NCBI GenBank assembly: GCA_964600385.1
Contig: CAZRJC010000017.1
Location: 1 to 41,779 of the forward strand
Length of the DNA: 41,779 nucleotides
Source: DMER64 sp964600385
GTDB lineage: Bacteria; Bacteroidota; Bacteroidia; Bacteroidales; UBA932
Direction of reading: 5' to 3'
Position 1 is the stretch's first letter; each line of letters begins with the position of its first letter. The translations under genes and the position numbers were made by a program. The notes beneath the pieces are model-generated. The model was given only the letters and a program-made list of their open reading frames with translations, was not told where the DNA came from and ran no database searches. Shown piece by piece: positions 1 to 8,325 of the stretch.

Positions 1-36
1 AAAAAAGGCACCTGCGCAACGCGCAAGTGCCTTTTT
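1..36. terminator. Bidirectional intrinsic terminator
   Basis: A strong hairpin has outer arms at 7-11 and 27-31 (GGCAC/GTGCC), inner arms at 13-17 and 21-25 (TGCGC/GCGCA), one mismatch between them and a three-base loop. Six A residues precede it and five T residues follow, so it could end transcription on either strand. It lies directly after the 3' end of the leftward tRNA gene and probably ends that transcript. It may also end a rightward-facing gene beyond the window edge. Confidence 0.85.
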
Positions 37-41
37 GTCCG

Positions 42-116
42 TGGGCCCAGCTGGGCTTGAACCAGCGACCCCCTGATTATGAGTCAGGTGCTACTAACCG
101 ACTGAGCTATGGGCCC
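42..116 (-). tRNA. tRNA with anticodon CAU, probably tRNA-Ile2
   Basis: The minus strand folds as a full cloverleaf. The 7-bp acceptor stem is GGGCCCA/TGGGCCC with discriminator A, and the five-pair anticodon stem CCTGA/TCAGG closes the loop CTCATAA, so the anticodon is CAT. The T-arm reads GCTGG-TTCAAGC-CCAGC. CAT may mean elongator Met or Ile2, whose C34 is changed to lysidine by TilS. Two points favour Ile2: C4-G69 and C5-G68 are known TilS identity pairs, and the T-arm side closely resembles E. coli tRNA-Ile2. A CCA end is not fully encoded (only the first C). The gene lies 68 bases downstream of rpsJ on the same strand. I am sure it is a tRNA and moderately sure of Ile2. Confidence 0.93.
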
Positions 117-128
117 CCTTTTCGCCTG

Positions 129-136
129 CAAAAGTA
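129..136 (-). promoter_or_regulatory. Candidate -7 box for the tRNA gene
   Basis: The minus strand reads TACTTTTG, an exact match to the Bacteroidota -7 consensus TAnnTTTG, ending 12 bases before the tRNA 5' end. No clear TTTG is found about 19 bases further upstream. The tRNA may therefore have its own start or be read through from rpsJ. Confidence 0.45.
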
Positions 137-184
137 AGCGAAAGGTATGTAATTATAAAATCTTATTCAAAGAACTCGGGTCTG

Positions 185-490
185 TCAGACTTTGATTTCT
201 ACTTCAACGCCACTGGGGAGTTCAAGTTTCATCAGAGCATCTACTGTCTTGGGTGTGGAGCTGTAAATATCCAGCAGACGGCGGAAAGAGTTGAGCTCAA
301 ACTGTTCGCGTGCTTTTTTGTTAACAAAGGTAGCACGGTTCACGGTGAAGATCTTCTTGTTGGTGGGCAGGGGAATGGGCCCGCTAACCACTGCTCCGGT
401 AGCTTTCACTGTTTTTACAATTTTGTCGGCAGATTTATCTACCAACATGTGATCGTAAGATTTTAATTTAATTCTGATTTTTTGGCTCAT
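185..490 (-). CDS. rpsJ: 30S ribosomal protein S10
   Basis: A 101-residue protein of full family length, with the S10 core from the N-terminal KIRIKLKSYDH to the C-terminal LPSGVEVEIKV. The central segment VSGPIPLPTNK is typical of S10, a 30S head protein that also serves (as NusE) in transcription antitermination. It is the last gene of the leftward str operon, 27 bases after fusA. In most Bacteroidales, to my knowledge, rplC follows rpsJ in one long ribosomal protein run; here a tRNA and a terminator follow instead. Confidence 0.98.
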   Translation of the reverse strand: MSQKIRIKLKSYDHMLVDKSADKIVKTVKATGAVVSGPIPLPTNKKIFTVNRATFVNKKAREQFELNSFRRLLDIYSSTPKTVDALMKLELPSGVEVEIKV

Positions 491-517
491 GTTATTATTT
501 ATTTACCAAGTATTTTT

Positions 518-2641
518 TTATTCTTCATTTCCGCCATTGAATCCTTTACCCCAGCCGGCTTTCTCAATAACCTCCCTGGCAAGGTTCCCTGGCAATTGGG
601 CGTACTCGCAGAACTCCATGGAGCTTGTAGCCCGGCCGGAAGATAATGTACGCAATGTAGTAATGTATCCGAATTGCTCGGCCAGAGGCACTTTTGCCTT
701 AATGATCCGGGCATTTCCCTTGGAATCCATATCGGTAACCTGTCCGCGGCGTTTGTTGAGGTCTCCTATGATATCGCCCATGTAATCTTCCGGTGTAACC
801 ACCTCGAGGGACATAATGGGTTCCATCAGAGCCGGAGCGGCTTTGGGGGCTGCCTTGCGGAAAGCCTGGCGGGCACAGATCTCGAAAGAAAGTGAATCGG
901 AATCCACCGGGTGGAAAGAGCCGTCTTTCAATGTCACCTTCATGCCGGTAACAGGATATCCGGCCAGAACACCGTTTTCCATGGATGCCTTAAAGCCTTT
1001 TTCAACGGAGGGAATATATTCTCTGGGAATATTGCCTCCTTTGACTTCGTCTACGAATTGCAGACCGGTGATACCTTCATCTGCAGGTCCGATGGTAAAG
1101 ACAATATCGGCAAATTTACCGCGACCCCCTGTTTGTTTCTTGAACACTTCGCGATGGTTGACAGTTCCCGTAATGGATTCGCGGTAGTTAACCTGGGGCG
1201 CACCCTGATTAATTTCCACGCCAAATTCCCGTTTCAGGCGATCAACAATAATCTCCAGATGTAATTCGCCCATGCCGCTTATCACGGTCTGTCCCGTTTC
1301 CTGGTCACTTCTTACTGTGAAAGTGGGATCTTCCTCGGCCAGTTTGGATAAAGCCACACCCAGTTTATCCAGATCTTTCTGGGTTTTGGGTTCTACGGCC
1401 AGTCCGATAACAGGATCGGGGAATGTAATAGCCTCAAGCACTATGGGATTCTTTTCAGTACAGATGGTATCGCCCGTACGCAAATCTTTGAATCCTATCC
1501 CTGCACCAATATCACCGGCTTCAAGGACTTCAATGGGGTTTTGCTTGCTGGAATGCATCTGGTAGAGGCGGTTTACCCGTTCTCTTTTTCCCGTACGGGT
1601 ATTGAGAATGGTTGATCCGGATTGCAGTACACCGGAATAAGCACGGATAAAGGCCAGCCTTCCTACGAAGGGGTCGGTAGCTATCTTGAACACCAGCCCG
1701 CAGAATGGTGCATCTGCACTGGGTGCCCTCGATTCCTCTTTCTGAGTATAGGGATTGATTCCTACAATATGATCCATTTCCAGCGGCGAGGGAAGGTAGT
1801 TGCAGATGGCATCCAAAAGGAACTGGGTGCCTTTGTTTTTAAGGGATGAACCGCATGTCACAGGCACGACTTTCAGACTGAGCGTGGCTTTGCGCAACGC
1901 AGCCCGAACTTCTTCGGCCCCGATAGAATCGGGATCGTCAAAGAATTTTTCCATCAGCGTGTCGTCGAATTCAGCAGCAGCTTCTATGAGTTTTCCTCTC
2001 CATTCGGCAACCTCTTCCTTCATAGACTCGGGGATCTCTTCAACTACATAATTGATCAGGTCACTGCTATCGCTGTTGTATATGAGCGCTTTACGGTCCA
2101 ACAAATCAATAATTCCTCTGAATGTTTCTTCAGCTCCAATGGGCAGTGCAATAGGAACCGCATTGGCTCCCAGCTTTTTATGGATTTCATCCACAACAGC
2201 CAGGAAATCGGCGCCTACCCGGTCCATTTTATTCACAAAGGCCAGACGGGGAATTCGGTATTTATCTGCCTGACGCCATACCGTTTCTGATTGAGGCTGT
2301 ACTCTGCCAACGGCACAGAACGCTGCAACGGCACCGTCCAGTACCCTCAGGGAACGTTCTACCTCTACGGTAAAGTCAACGTGACCCGGAGTGTCAATTA
2401 TATTGATCTGGTATTTTTGACCGTAACAGTTCCAAAAAGCAGTTGTGGCGGCGGAAGTAATGGTAATGCCCCTCTCCTGCTCCTGAATCATCCAGTCCAT
2501 GGTGGCAGCGCCCTCATGAACTTCTCCTATCTTATGGGTCTTACCCGTATAATAAAGAATACGTTCAGAAGTTGTGGTTTTACCGGCATCGATGTGGGCC
2601 ATGATGCCAATATTTCTAGTATATTTTAAATCTCTTGACAT
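518..2641 (-). CDS. fusA: Translation elongation factor G
   Basis: A 707-residue GTPase that drives ribosome translocation and, with RRF, recycling. The N-terminal GTPase domain carries the P-loop AHIDAGKTTT near residue 17, the switch II motif DTPGH near 87 and NKMD near 142. Domains II to V follow, including GMGELHLEI of domain III and the C-terminal SSGRATSSMEF stretch. Length and order fit a standard EF-G, and no internal stop or frameshift is seen. The start MSRDLKYTRNIGIMAHID matches the usual EF-G N-terminus. It is the third gene of the str operon, 24 bases downstream of rpsG. Confidence 0.98.
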   Translation of the reverse strand: MSRDLKYTRNIGIMAHIDAGKTTTSERILYYTGKTHKIGEVHEGAATMDWMIQEQERGITITSAATTAFWNCYGQKYQINIIDTPGHVDFTVEVERSLRVLDGAVAAFCAVGRVQPQSETVWRQADKYRIPRLAFVNKMDRVGADFLAVVDEIHKKLGANAVPIALPIGAEETFRGIIDLLDRKALIYNSDSSDLINYVVEEIPESMKEEVAEWRGKLIEAAAEFDDTLMEKFFDDPDSIGAEEVRAALRKATLSLKVVPVTCGSSLKNKGTQFLLDAICNYLPSPLEMDHIVGINPYTQKEESRAPSADAPFCGLVFKIATDPFVGRLAFIRAYSGVLQSGSTILNTRTGKRERVNRLYQMHSSKQNPIEVLEAGDIGAGIGFKDLRTGDTICTEKNPIVLEAITFPDPVIGLAVEPKTQKDLDKLGVALSKLAEEDPTFTVRSDQETGQTVISGMGELHLEIIVDRLKREFGVEINQGAPQVNYRESITGTVNHREVFKKQTGGRGKFADIVFTIGPADEGITGLQFVDEVKGGNIPREYIPSVEKGFKASMENGVLAGYPVTGMKVTLKDGSFHPVDSDSLSFEICARQAFRKAAPKAAPALMEPIMSLEVVTPEDYMGDIIGDLNKRRGQVTDMDSKGNARIIKAKVPLAEQFGYITTLRTLSSGRATSSMEFCEYAQLPGNLAREVIEKAGWGKGFNGGNEE

Positions 2642-2665
2642 TCTTAAGGTGTAAGGGACACACTG

Positions 2666-3142
2666 CTAGAAACGGAAGTGGGCGAATGCCTTATTGGCTT
2701 CGGCCATCTTGTGCATGTCTTCTTTACGCTTGAAAGCGGCACCTTCACAATTGAATGCGGCAACAATCTCGGCGGCCAGTTTTTCGGCCATAGAATGGGC
2801 AGAGCGCTTCCGGGCGTAATTAATCATGTTCTTCATACTCAACGAAATCTTCCGCTCAGGACGCACCTCTGTGGGCACCTGGAAGTTAGCACCTCCCACG
2901 CGACGGCTTTTTACTTCAACCTGCGGGGTAATGTTCTCTAACGCTTTCTTCCAAATGTCTATAGGAGCCTTCTCAGAATCTTTCATTTTCTCGCCTACGA
3001 TATCGAGCGCATCATAGAAAATGCCATAGGCAATACTCTTCTTCCCCTGAAGCATCAAATTGTTCACAAAACGTGTTACTAGCACGTCGTTGAACTTCGG
3101 ATCAGGAAGTAGAATCCTCTTTTTAGGCTGTGTTTTTCTCAT
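2666..3142 (-). CDS. rpsG: 30S ribosomal protein S7
   Basis: A 158-residue S7, the primary 16S rRNA 3'-domain binder that nucleates assembly of the 30S head. Typical segments are the RFVNNLMLQGKKS region near residue 25, the QVEVKSRRVGGANFQVPTEV beta hairpin near residue 75 and the C-terminal KKRE-like basic tail. It is 23 bases downstream of rpsL in the str operon and its length is normal. Confidence 0.98.
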   Translation of the reverse strand: MRKTQPKKRILLPDPKFNDVLVTRFVNNLMLQGKKSIAYGIFYDALDIVGEKMKDSEKAPIDIWKKALENITPQVEVKSRRVGGANFQVPTEVRPERKISLSMKNMINYARKRSAHSMAEKLAAEIVAAFNCEGAAFKRKEDMHKMAEANKAFAHFRF

Positions 3143-3165
3143 TTGTGTTTAATAAATTAAGTAAA

Positions 3166-3546
3166 TTACTTTTTCGCTTTGGGCCGTTTGGCACCATAGA
3201 GAGAACGCGACTGTGTCCTGCCTTCTACACCGGAGGTTTCAAGTGCACCTCTGAGGATGTGATAACGGACACCGGGAAGGTCTTTCACACGACCACCGCG
3301 TACCAATACGATAGAGTGTTCCTGAAGGTTGTGACCTTCACCGGGGATGTAAGCATTGACCTCTTTCTGGTTGGTCAGGCGTACACGGGCAACTTTACGC
3401 ATAGCGGAGTTCGGCTTTTTGGGAGTTGTAGTGTAAACACGTACACAAACACCACGTCTTTGAGGACAGGCGTCCAATGCACGGGATTTACTTTTTTCTT
3501 CTATACGCTCCCTTCCTTTACGGACTAATTGTTGGATTGTTGGCAT
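3166..3546 (-). CDS. rpsL: 30S ribosomal protein S12
   Basis: A 126-residue S12 located near the decoding centre. The loop TTTPKKPNSA carries Lys43, and GRVKDLPG carries Lys88. Both are the wild-type residues at classical streptomycin-resistance positions, so no resistance change is visible there. It is the first gene of the leftward str operon and follows a near-consensus promoter. Confidence 0.98.
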   Translation of the reverse strand: MPTIQQLVRKGRERIEEKSKSRALDACPQRRGVCVRVYTTTPKKPNSAMRKVARVRLTNQKEVNAYIPGEGHNLQEHSIVLVRGGRVKDLPGVRYHILRGALETSGVEGRTQSRSLYGAKRPKAKK

Positions 3547-3600
3547 AATGTATTGTTATTCTTTACTTTATGTGATTTCTACTTCACGCAAAACGGGTTG

Positions 3601-3631
3601 CAAAGATAGGATTATTTTTCTTATTTACAAA
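3601..3631 (-). promoter_or_regulatory. Promoter of the str operon
   Basis: On the minus strand TTTG (3628-3631) is followed by 19 bases and TATCTTTG (3601-3608). This is an essentially perfect Bacteroidota housekeeping promoter (TTTG, about 19 bp, TAnnTTTG). It ends 54 bases before the rpsL start, leaving a leader of about 50 nt. It is the best promoter in the window and gives a benchmark for the others. Confidence 0.85.
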
Positions 3632-3655
3632 CAACTTGTCAACAAATTTAGCCGA

Positions 3656-5233
3656 TTACCAAACGATTAGCGTCGGAAGAAGCAAAACAGCTCCCAGTAA
3701 CACCAACAGAAGAATAAAAGGCCAGACCCATCTGAACCACTTGTTGTAGGGTATGCGCGCCACCCCGAGAACAGCCATCAGAACACCCGAGGTAGGGGTT
3801 ATCATATTGGTAAAACCGTCTCCAAACTGGAACGCAAGCACGGTGGCCTGCCGGCTGACTCCCACCAGATCGCTGAACGGTGCCATAATGGGCATGGTCA
3901 GGGCCGCTTTGGCCGAGGCCGAGGGAATGAGCAGGTTGATAGCCGTCTGTATTCCGTACATGGCCTCCATAGAGCCCGGGCGTCCCATAGCCCCCATTTT
4001 TTCGGCCATTGCATAAAGAATGCGGTCAATAACAAGACCTTCTTCCAGAATCACTATAATACCGGCCGCGAGGCCTACAATCACAGCCGCGCCCAGAATA
4101 TCCCGGGCACCGTCCATGAGTTTACCGGAAAGATCGTTGGCACGATAACCGGCAGCCACGCCGCTTAATATGCCGAGTGCCAGAAAGAGCCCCGATATTT
4201 CGGACAGGTACCAGCCATAACCGAGGACTCCCACTATGAGAAATAAAACGGTAAATGCGAGCAATACCAGTATGAAAGGCTGAGGTGCGTTGTGGCGGTT
4301 TATGGAGCGCCAGCCGGAAAAGGCAAAAAGGACAGTCAGCCCCGGAATAAGACCGGGAATTGTCCAGACATTGTTCCCTACCAAGATTTGGGTGGACCGG
4401 TAAAATACAGAAAAAACGGTAAGCGAGGCAAGCACCAAACCGTATACTATCAGGCATCTAATTTTGATCCGTCGTAACTCCGGACTGTTATCCTGAGCTC
4501 CGGTGTTTTCGTCGTTCCGGAACTGTTCCCGGCGGTCCCGCCAATAAGCATCCTGTTCCCACATTATTGAACGCCGTGGATTCCGCCGGACCCGATTGGC
4601 ATACCACAACACAAACAAAATACTTATAACTGTCAGGAAGATCCAGCATACAAAACGGTAACCCATACCTGAGAAAGGCGGTAATCCCGACAGGTTTTGA
4701 GCAATACCCACCGTGAACGGATTCAGAAAGGCTGCCGAAAATCCCGTATGGGCTGCTACATATACCATACAGACACCGGTAATGGAATCGTACCCCATGG
4801 ATATAGCCAGAGGGATGAGAAGAAGCGTGAAGGCTATGGTCTCTTCGCTCATGCCAAAGACGGCTCCAAAAAGGCTGAAAACAAGCATTAAAAGCACAAT
4901 CAGCATATTGCCAACGCCAACCTTTTTAAAAAACGACCTGCGTTCCATTTTCAGGGAGAAATCCAGAAAAGAACGTATCCCGTGATCTACAGCCTGTGTA
5001 GCATTAATTACCCAAAATGCCGCGCCTATAACCAAAATGAAAACAATTATCCCCGCCTGGCGGGAGAAACCTTCAAAAAATGCAGAGAAAATCTGCCAGG
5101 TCTGCGGCTTTGATTCAACAGGATAGAATTTACCTTCAATATATTGCCCTCCGGGCAACACCCAGGTCAGCAGAGCCGCTATAAGAATAAGTGCAAAAAT
5201 AATAACCGGAGGAACCGGGAAACGTTTTTTCAT
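3656..5233 (-). CDS. YfcC family membrane transporter
   Basis: A 525-residue polytopic inner-membrane protein with about 12 hydrophobic segments. It begins with a short positive N-terminus (MKKR) and a helix ending LPGGQY, a hallmark of YfcC/DcuC-related carriers. Conserved family stretches include GMSEETIAF near residue 130, AFLNPFTVGIAQ near 170, and near 440-490 NLLIPSASAKAALT and FQFGDGFTNMITPTSGVLMA. Family members are annotated as C4-dicarboxylate or amino acid/peptide-related carriers, but substrates are mostly untested, so none is assigned here. It stands alone between the str promoter and a divergent operon and has a -7 box 8 bases before its start. Confidence 0.88.
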   Translation of the reverse strand: MKKRFPVPPVIIFALILIAALLTWVLPGGQYIEGKFYPVESKPQTWQIFSAFFEGFSRQAGIIVFILVIGAAFWVINATQAVDHGIRSFLDFSLKMERRSFFKKVGVGNMLIVLLMLVFSLFGAVFGMSEETIAFTLLLIPLAISMGYDSITGVCMVYVAAHTGFSAAFLNPFTVGIAQNLSGLPPFSGMGYRFVCWIFLTVISILFVLWYANRVRRNPRRSIMWEQDAYWRDRREQFRNDENTGAQDNSPELRRIKIRCLIVYGLVLASLTVFSVFYRSTQILVGNNVWTIPGLIPGLTVLFAFSGWRSINRHNAPQPFILVLLAFTVLFLIVGVLGYGWYLSEISGLFLALGILSGVAAGYRANDLSGKLMDGARDILGAAVIVGLAAGIIVILEEGLVIDRILYAMAEKMGAMGRPGSMEAMYGIQTAINLLIPSASAKAALTMPIMAPFSDLVGVSRQATVLAFQFGDGFTNMITPTSGVLMAVLGVARIPYNKWFRWVWPFILLLVLLGAVLLLPTLIVW

Positions 5234-5514
5234 CTTGTTGCCAAATATACATCGTTTTCAAAAAGTTTTTTATATTTGTTTCAAACAACACAAAGGTATG
5301 TCCGATTACGTTTTCATTCTGAAAATCTACGGGAACATAGGCAAAGGTTTATACAATTGCCTAATGTGTTGAAAATCTTACAATAAGGCAGATCCCCACT
5401 CCGTCTCTTTCCTCATTTTTGATATGAAGGTAATCCTTTATATGAAAAATATATCTAACTATCCAGTACCACGGAACCCAAAATTGTAACCAATATTACT
5501 GTACCAAAAAATTC
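5234..5514. other. Intergenic region between divergent genes
   Basis: This 281-base gap separates the leftward transporter from the rightward peptidase/SusCD operon. Besides the minus-strand -7 box it contains a plus-strand TATATTTG at 5271-5278, giving two divergent boxes 21 bases apart. A 7-bp stem (TAGGCAA at 5338-5344, TTGCCTA at 5357-5363, 12-base loop) lies downstream but has no T-run. The hexamer GTACCA occurs twice in the last 50 bases. No convincing promoter box lies close to the peptidase start, so the operon may use the distant box with a long leader or need an activator. Confidence 0.5.
5242..5249 (-). promoter_or_regulatory. Candidate -7 box for the YfcC transporter gene
   Basis: The minus strand reads TATATTTG, an exact TAnnTTTG match, followed by 8 bases and the ATG. 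No well-placed -33 TTTG is seen. If used, the mRNA leader would be only a few bases. Confidence 0.5.
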
Positions 5515-8325
5515 ATGAAAAACCCGTTATTTTATTCTTTTCTGGCTATACTTCTGAGTATTTGCCCACTTTCCGCCCAGAATTTTGATGCCCAATATAA
5601 ACAGCTCGACTCACTGTCTGCTATTTCCCGTCTGGTGTACCACACGGCCATTAATCCCCAATGGACAGACAGTTTACACTTCACCTTCGAGATCAGAGAC
5701 AAAGAGGGATTGAAGGGATATAAAGTAAATGTGGCCAACAAAACGAAGGAGCTCTGGATAAGGGAAAAAACCAATCCCGAAGGAGGTTCCGTTTCCACTC
5801 ATGGTTTCCCGGGACGACAGATGAAACAAGTATATGATTCCCCTGACGGAAAATGGGAAGCTTTCATTAAAGATCACAATATCTGGCTGAGAGAAAAATC
5901 CACTAAAGAAGAAAGCCCGTTAAGTTATGACGGCACCGGGAATCTCTATTATTCAAGGATATACTGGTCGCCCGATTCAAAGAAAATTGCTGCCATCCAG
6001 ACTCAGGATGCTCCAAAACACAGGATCCCTCTTCTGGAATCGGCCCCTGCAGATCAAAAGCAGCCTAACCTGCAATGGCGCGATTATTATAAACCGGGAG
6101 ATCTGATTCCCGTTAGCCGGCCCACTCTGTTCAATATTGAACAAAAACAAAAAATTGAAATTGACACGAGAGATTTCAGCAATCCTTTCCAGTTGTATAT
6201 CAGGAAATGGGCCGATAATTCCCAATGGTTCAGCTTTGAATACAACCAGCGGGGCCATCAGGCATACCAGGTTGTGCATGTAGATGCCGCCAGTGGACAA
6301 GCCCGGGTGATCGTAAACGAAAAGTTTGACACCTTTGTACATTACGACCGTAATTTCATCTATTATACAAAAGACGGGAAAAGCCTCATCTGGTCTTCCG
6401 AAAGGGACGGCTGGAGACATTTGTATCTGATAGACGCACTTACAGGTCAGGTAAAAAAACAGCTGACAAAGGGTGAATGGGTAGTGCGCCAGGTCATTGA
6501 AGTAAACGAAGACGACAATTATATTCTCTTCATGGGAAACGGTAAAAATGCCGGTGAAGATCCATACAACCAGCATTACTATCGCATGAAGACAGACGGA
6601 AGTCAACTTATTGATCTTACCCCCGAAAATGCCAATCACAGGGTGAATTTCTCGCCCGATAATAAATATTTCACGGATATCTACTCGCGTCCCGACATGG
6701 AGCCGGTATCCGTAGTCCGTTCAGCCAGGGACGGGTCCGTCGTCATGGAGTTAGGGAAAGCTGTCATCGCGGACCTCCTGGCCTACGGATGGGTCAGGCC
6801 CGAAGTTTTCACGGCAAAAGGAAGGGACGGCCTCACAGATATCTGGGGAACCATTTACCGTCCGTCTTTTTATAATCCCGCCCACAGATATCCTGTTGTG
6901 GAATACATTTATGCCGGGCCTCACGATGCACACGTCACCAAAGATTTCGCGCCCTATATGCGTTTTTCCAAACTGCTGGAAATGGGCTTTATAGTAGTCA
7001 CGATAGACGGCATGGGCACTGCAAACAGATCCAAGGCTTTCCACGACGTATGCTGGAGAAACCTGAAAGACGCCGGCTTCCCGGACCGCATCCTCTGGAT
7101 GCAGGCGGCAGCAGCCAAATATCCGTACATGGACATTCAATCCGGAGTGGGCATTTACGGCTATTCCGCCGGAGGACAGAATACCCTCTCGGCTTTGTTG
7201 TTCCATGGCGATTTTTATAAAACCGGAGTGGCTCTGTGCGGTTGTCACGATAACCGGATGGATAAGATCTGGTGGAATGAACAATGGATGGGATACCCCA
7301 CCGGACCCTGGTATGCAGAATCCTCCAATGTAGACAACGCGTACCGCCTAACCGGCAAATTGCTATTGATTAACGGAGAGCTTGATGACAATGTGGATCC
7401 TGCCTCGACCCTTCAGGTGGTCGATGCGCTCATTAAGGCCAACAAAGACTTTGAACAGCTCTATCTGCCGGGGCACAGTCATTCGCTGGGATCGGAGTAT
7501 ATTACGCGGCGGGTTTTTGAGTTTTTCTACCGGAACATGATGATGAACAGGGAACCACTCCCCGTTCCCATGGCCGGATATGACGAGAAGCCGGTCATCA
7601 CGGCACCTCCTGCGGAATTGAATCTGGACCCCTACTACAAAAAATACATGAAAGTAAACGGGATTCACGTCGCAAGTTCGTGGCGTGTTCCCGACTCGGT
7701 ATACCAGGCTGCTTACGTAACCCTGAGGGCACTCACAGAAGCACTCACCGCAGAAGTCATGGAATCGCTGACCTCACGGAACACCCGCATTGGCATAATG
7801 GCGCGGTACGAAGGCACCACCGATATTCCGGAACATGCATTTCTGGTACGTGACACCACCATTAACTGGGACCTGAGGGCCCGGGGACTGGGCGGATCCA
7901 TTGAAAATCCTTTTTCAACCTGTGCCGAGGAAAATATCCTGGCCTATCAGATTGACAAATACCATGCGGAAGACATTATGATACATGAGTTCGCTCATAC
8001 GATCCATAACGTGGGAATTTCGCCAGTCTACCCCAACTTCAATAATGAACTCCAGGAAGCACTGGATGCTGCACTGGCCGAAGGCAAATACGCCGGCACC
8101 TATGCAGCGACCAACATTGAAGAGTATTTTGCAGAAGGAGTGCAAAACTGGTTTAACGTAAATGCAGAAGTACCCGTCCCCGACGGCAAACACAACAGAG
8201 TCAACACCCGCGAGGAAATGAAACGTTACGACCCGCGGCTATACGGCATTCTGTCACGATATTTCCCTGAACTCGATCTTCAGATAAGCAAACACAAAAA
8301 AGTCAACCTCTATAACCAGGAATAA
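5515..8325 (+). CDS. Secreted S9-family serine peptidase fused to a C-terminal zincin-like metallopeptidase
   Basis: A 936-residue exported protein with a signal peptide ending about SAQ at residue 22. Residues about 30-430 are propeller-like, with repeated WSPDSKK/SPDNKY blades of the DPP-IV N-terminal type. Residues about 440-675 form the alpha/beta-hydrolase domain: nucleophile Ser551 in GYSAGG, likely Asp624 in GELDDNVDP and likely His656 in PGHSHS. The paired-Glu motif of true dipeptidyl peptidase IV is not evident, so dipeptidyl specificity is uncertain. Residues about 705-920 form a second domain with HEFAH at 824-828 and EEYFAEG at 869-875, resembling the HExxH plus EFFAE arrangement of the M34/anthrax lethal factor fold. 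Both catalytic centres look intact. It is the first gene of a four-gene operon; its stop overlaps the next start by one base (TAATG). Confidence 0.88.
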   Translation: MKNPLFYSFLAILLSICPLSAQNFDAQYKQLDSLSAISRLVYHTAINPQWTDSLHFTFEIRDKEGLKGYKVNVANKTKELWIREKTNPEGGSVSTHGFPGRQMKQVYDSPDGKWEAFIKDHNIWLREKSTKEESPLSYDGTGNLYYSRIYWSPDSKKIAAIQTQDAPKHRIPLLESAPADQKQPNLQWRDYYKPGDLIPVSRPTLFNIEQKQKIEIDTRDFSNPFQLYIRKWADNSQWFSFEYNQRGHQAYQVVHVDAASGQARVIVNEKFDTFVHYDRNFIYYTKDGKSLIWSSERDGWRHLYLIDALTGQVKKQLTKGEWVVRQVIEVNEDDNYILFMGNGKNAGEDPYNQHYYRMKTDGSQLIDLTPENANHRVNFSPDNKYFTDIYSRPDMEPVSVVRSARDGSVVMELGKAVIADLLAYGWVRPEVFTAKGRDGLTDIWGTIYRPSFYNPAHRYPVVEYIYAGPHDAHVTKDFAPYMRFSKLLEMGFIVVTIDGMGTANRSKAFHDVCWRNLKDAGFPDRILWMQAAAAKYPYMDIQSGVGIYGYSAGGQNTLSALLFHGDFYKTGVALCGCHDNRMDKIWWNEQWMGYPTGPWYAESSNVDNAYRLTGKLLLINGELDDNVDPASTLQVVDALIKANKDFEQLYLPGHSHSLGSEYITRRVFEFFYRNMMMNREPLPVPMAGYDEKPVITAPPAELNLDPYYKKYMKVNGIHVASSWRVPDSVYQAAYVTLRALTEALTAEVMESLTSRNTRIGIMARYEGTTDIPEHAFLVRDTTINWDLRARGLGGSIENPFSTCAEENILAYQIDKYHAEDIMIHEFAHTIHNVGISPVYPNFNNELQEALDAALAEGKYAGTYAATNIEEYFAEGVQNWFNVNAEVPVPDGKHNRVNTREEMKRYDPRLYGILSRYFPELDLQISKHKKVNLYNQE

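Noticed and set aside
5338..5363. A 7-bp hairpin as a terminator or riboswitch
   Set aside because: There is no T-run after the stem, and the 12-base loop and lone stem do not match any riboswitch I know.
5977..6639. A 220-codon open frame on the minus strand opposite the first peptidase gene
   Set aside because: It lies entirely within a well-supported gene, has no family signature and no promoter, and is best explained as a frame shadow.
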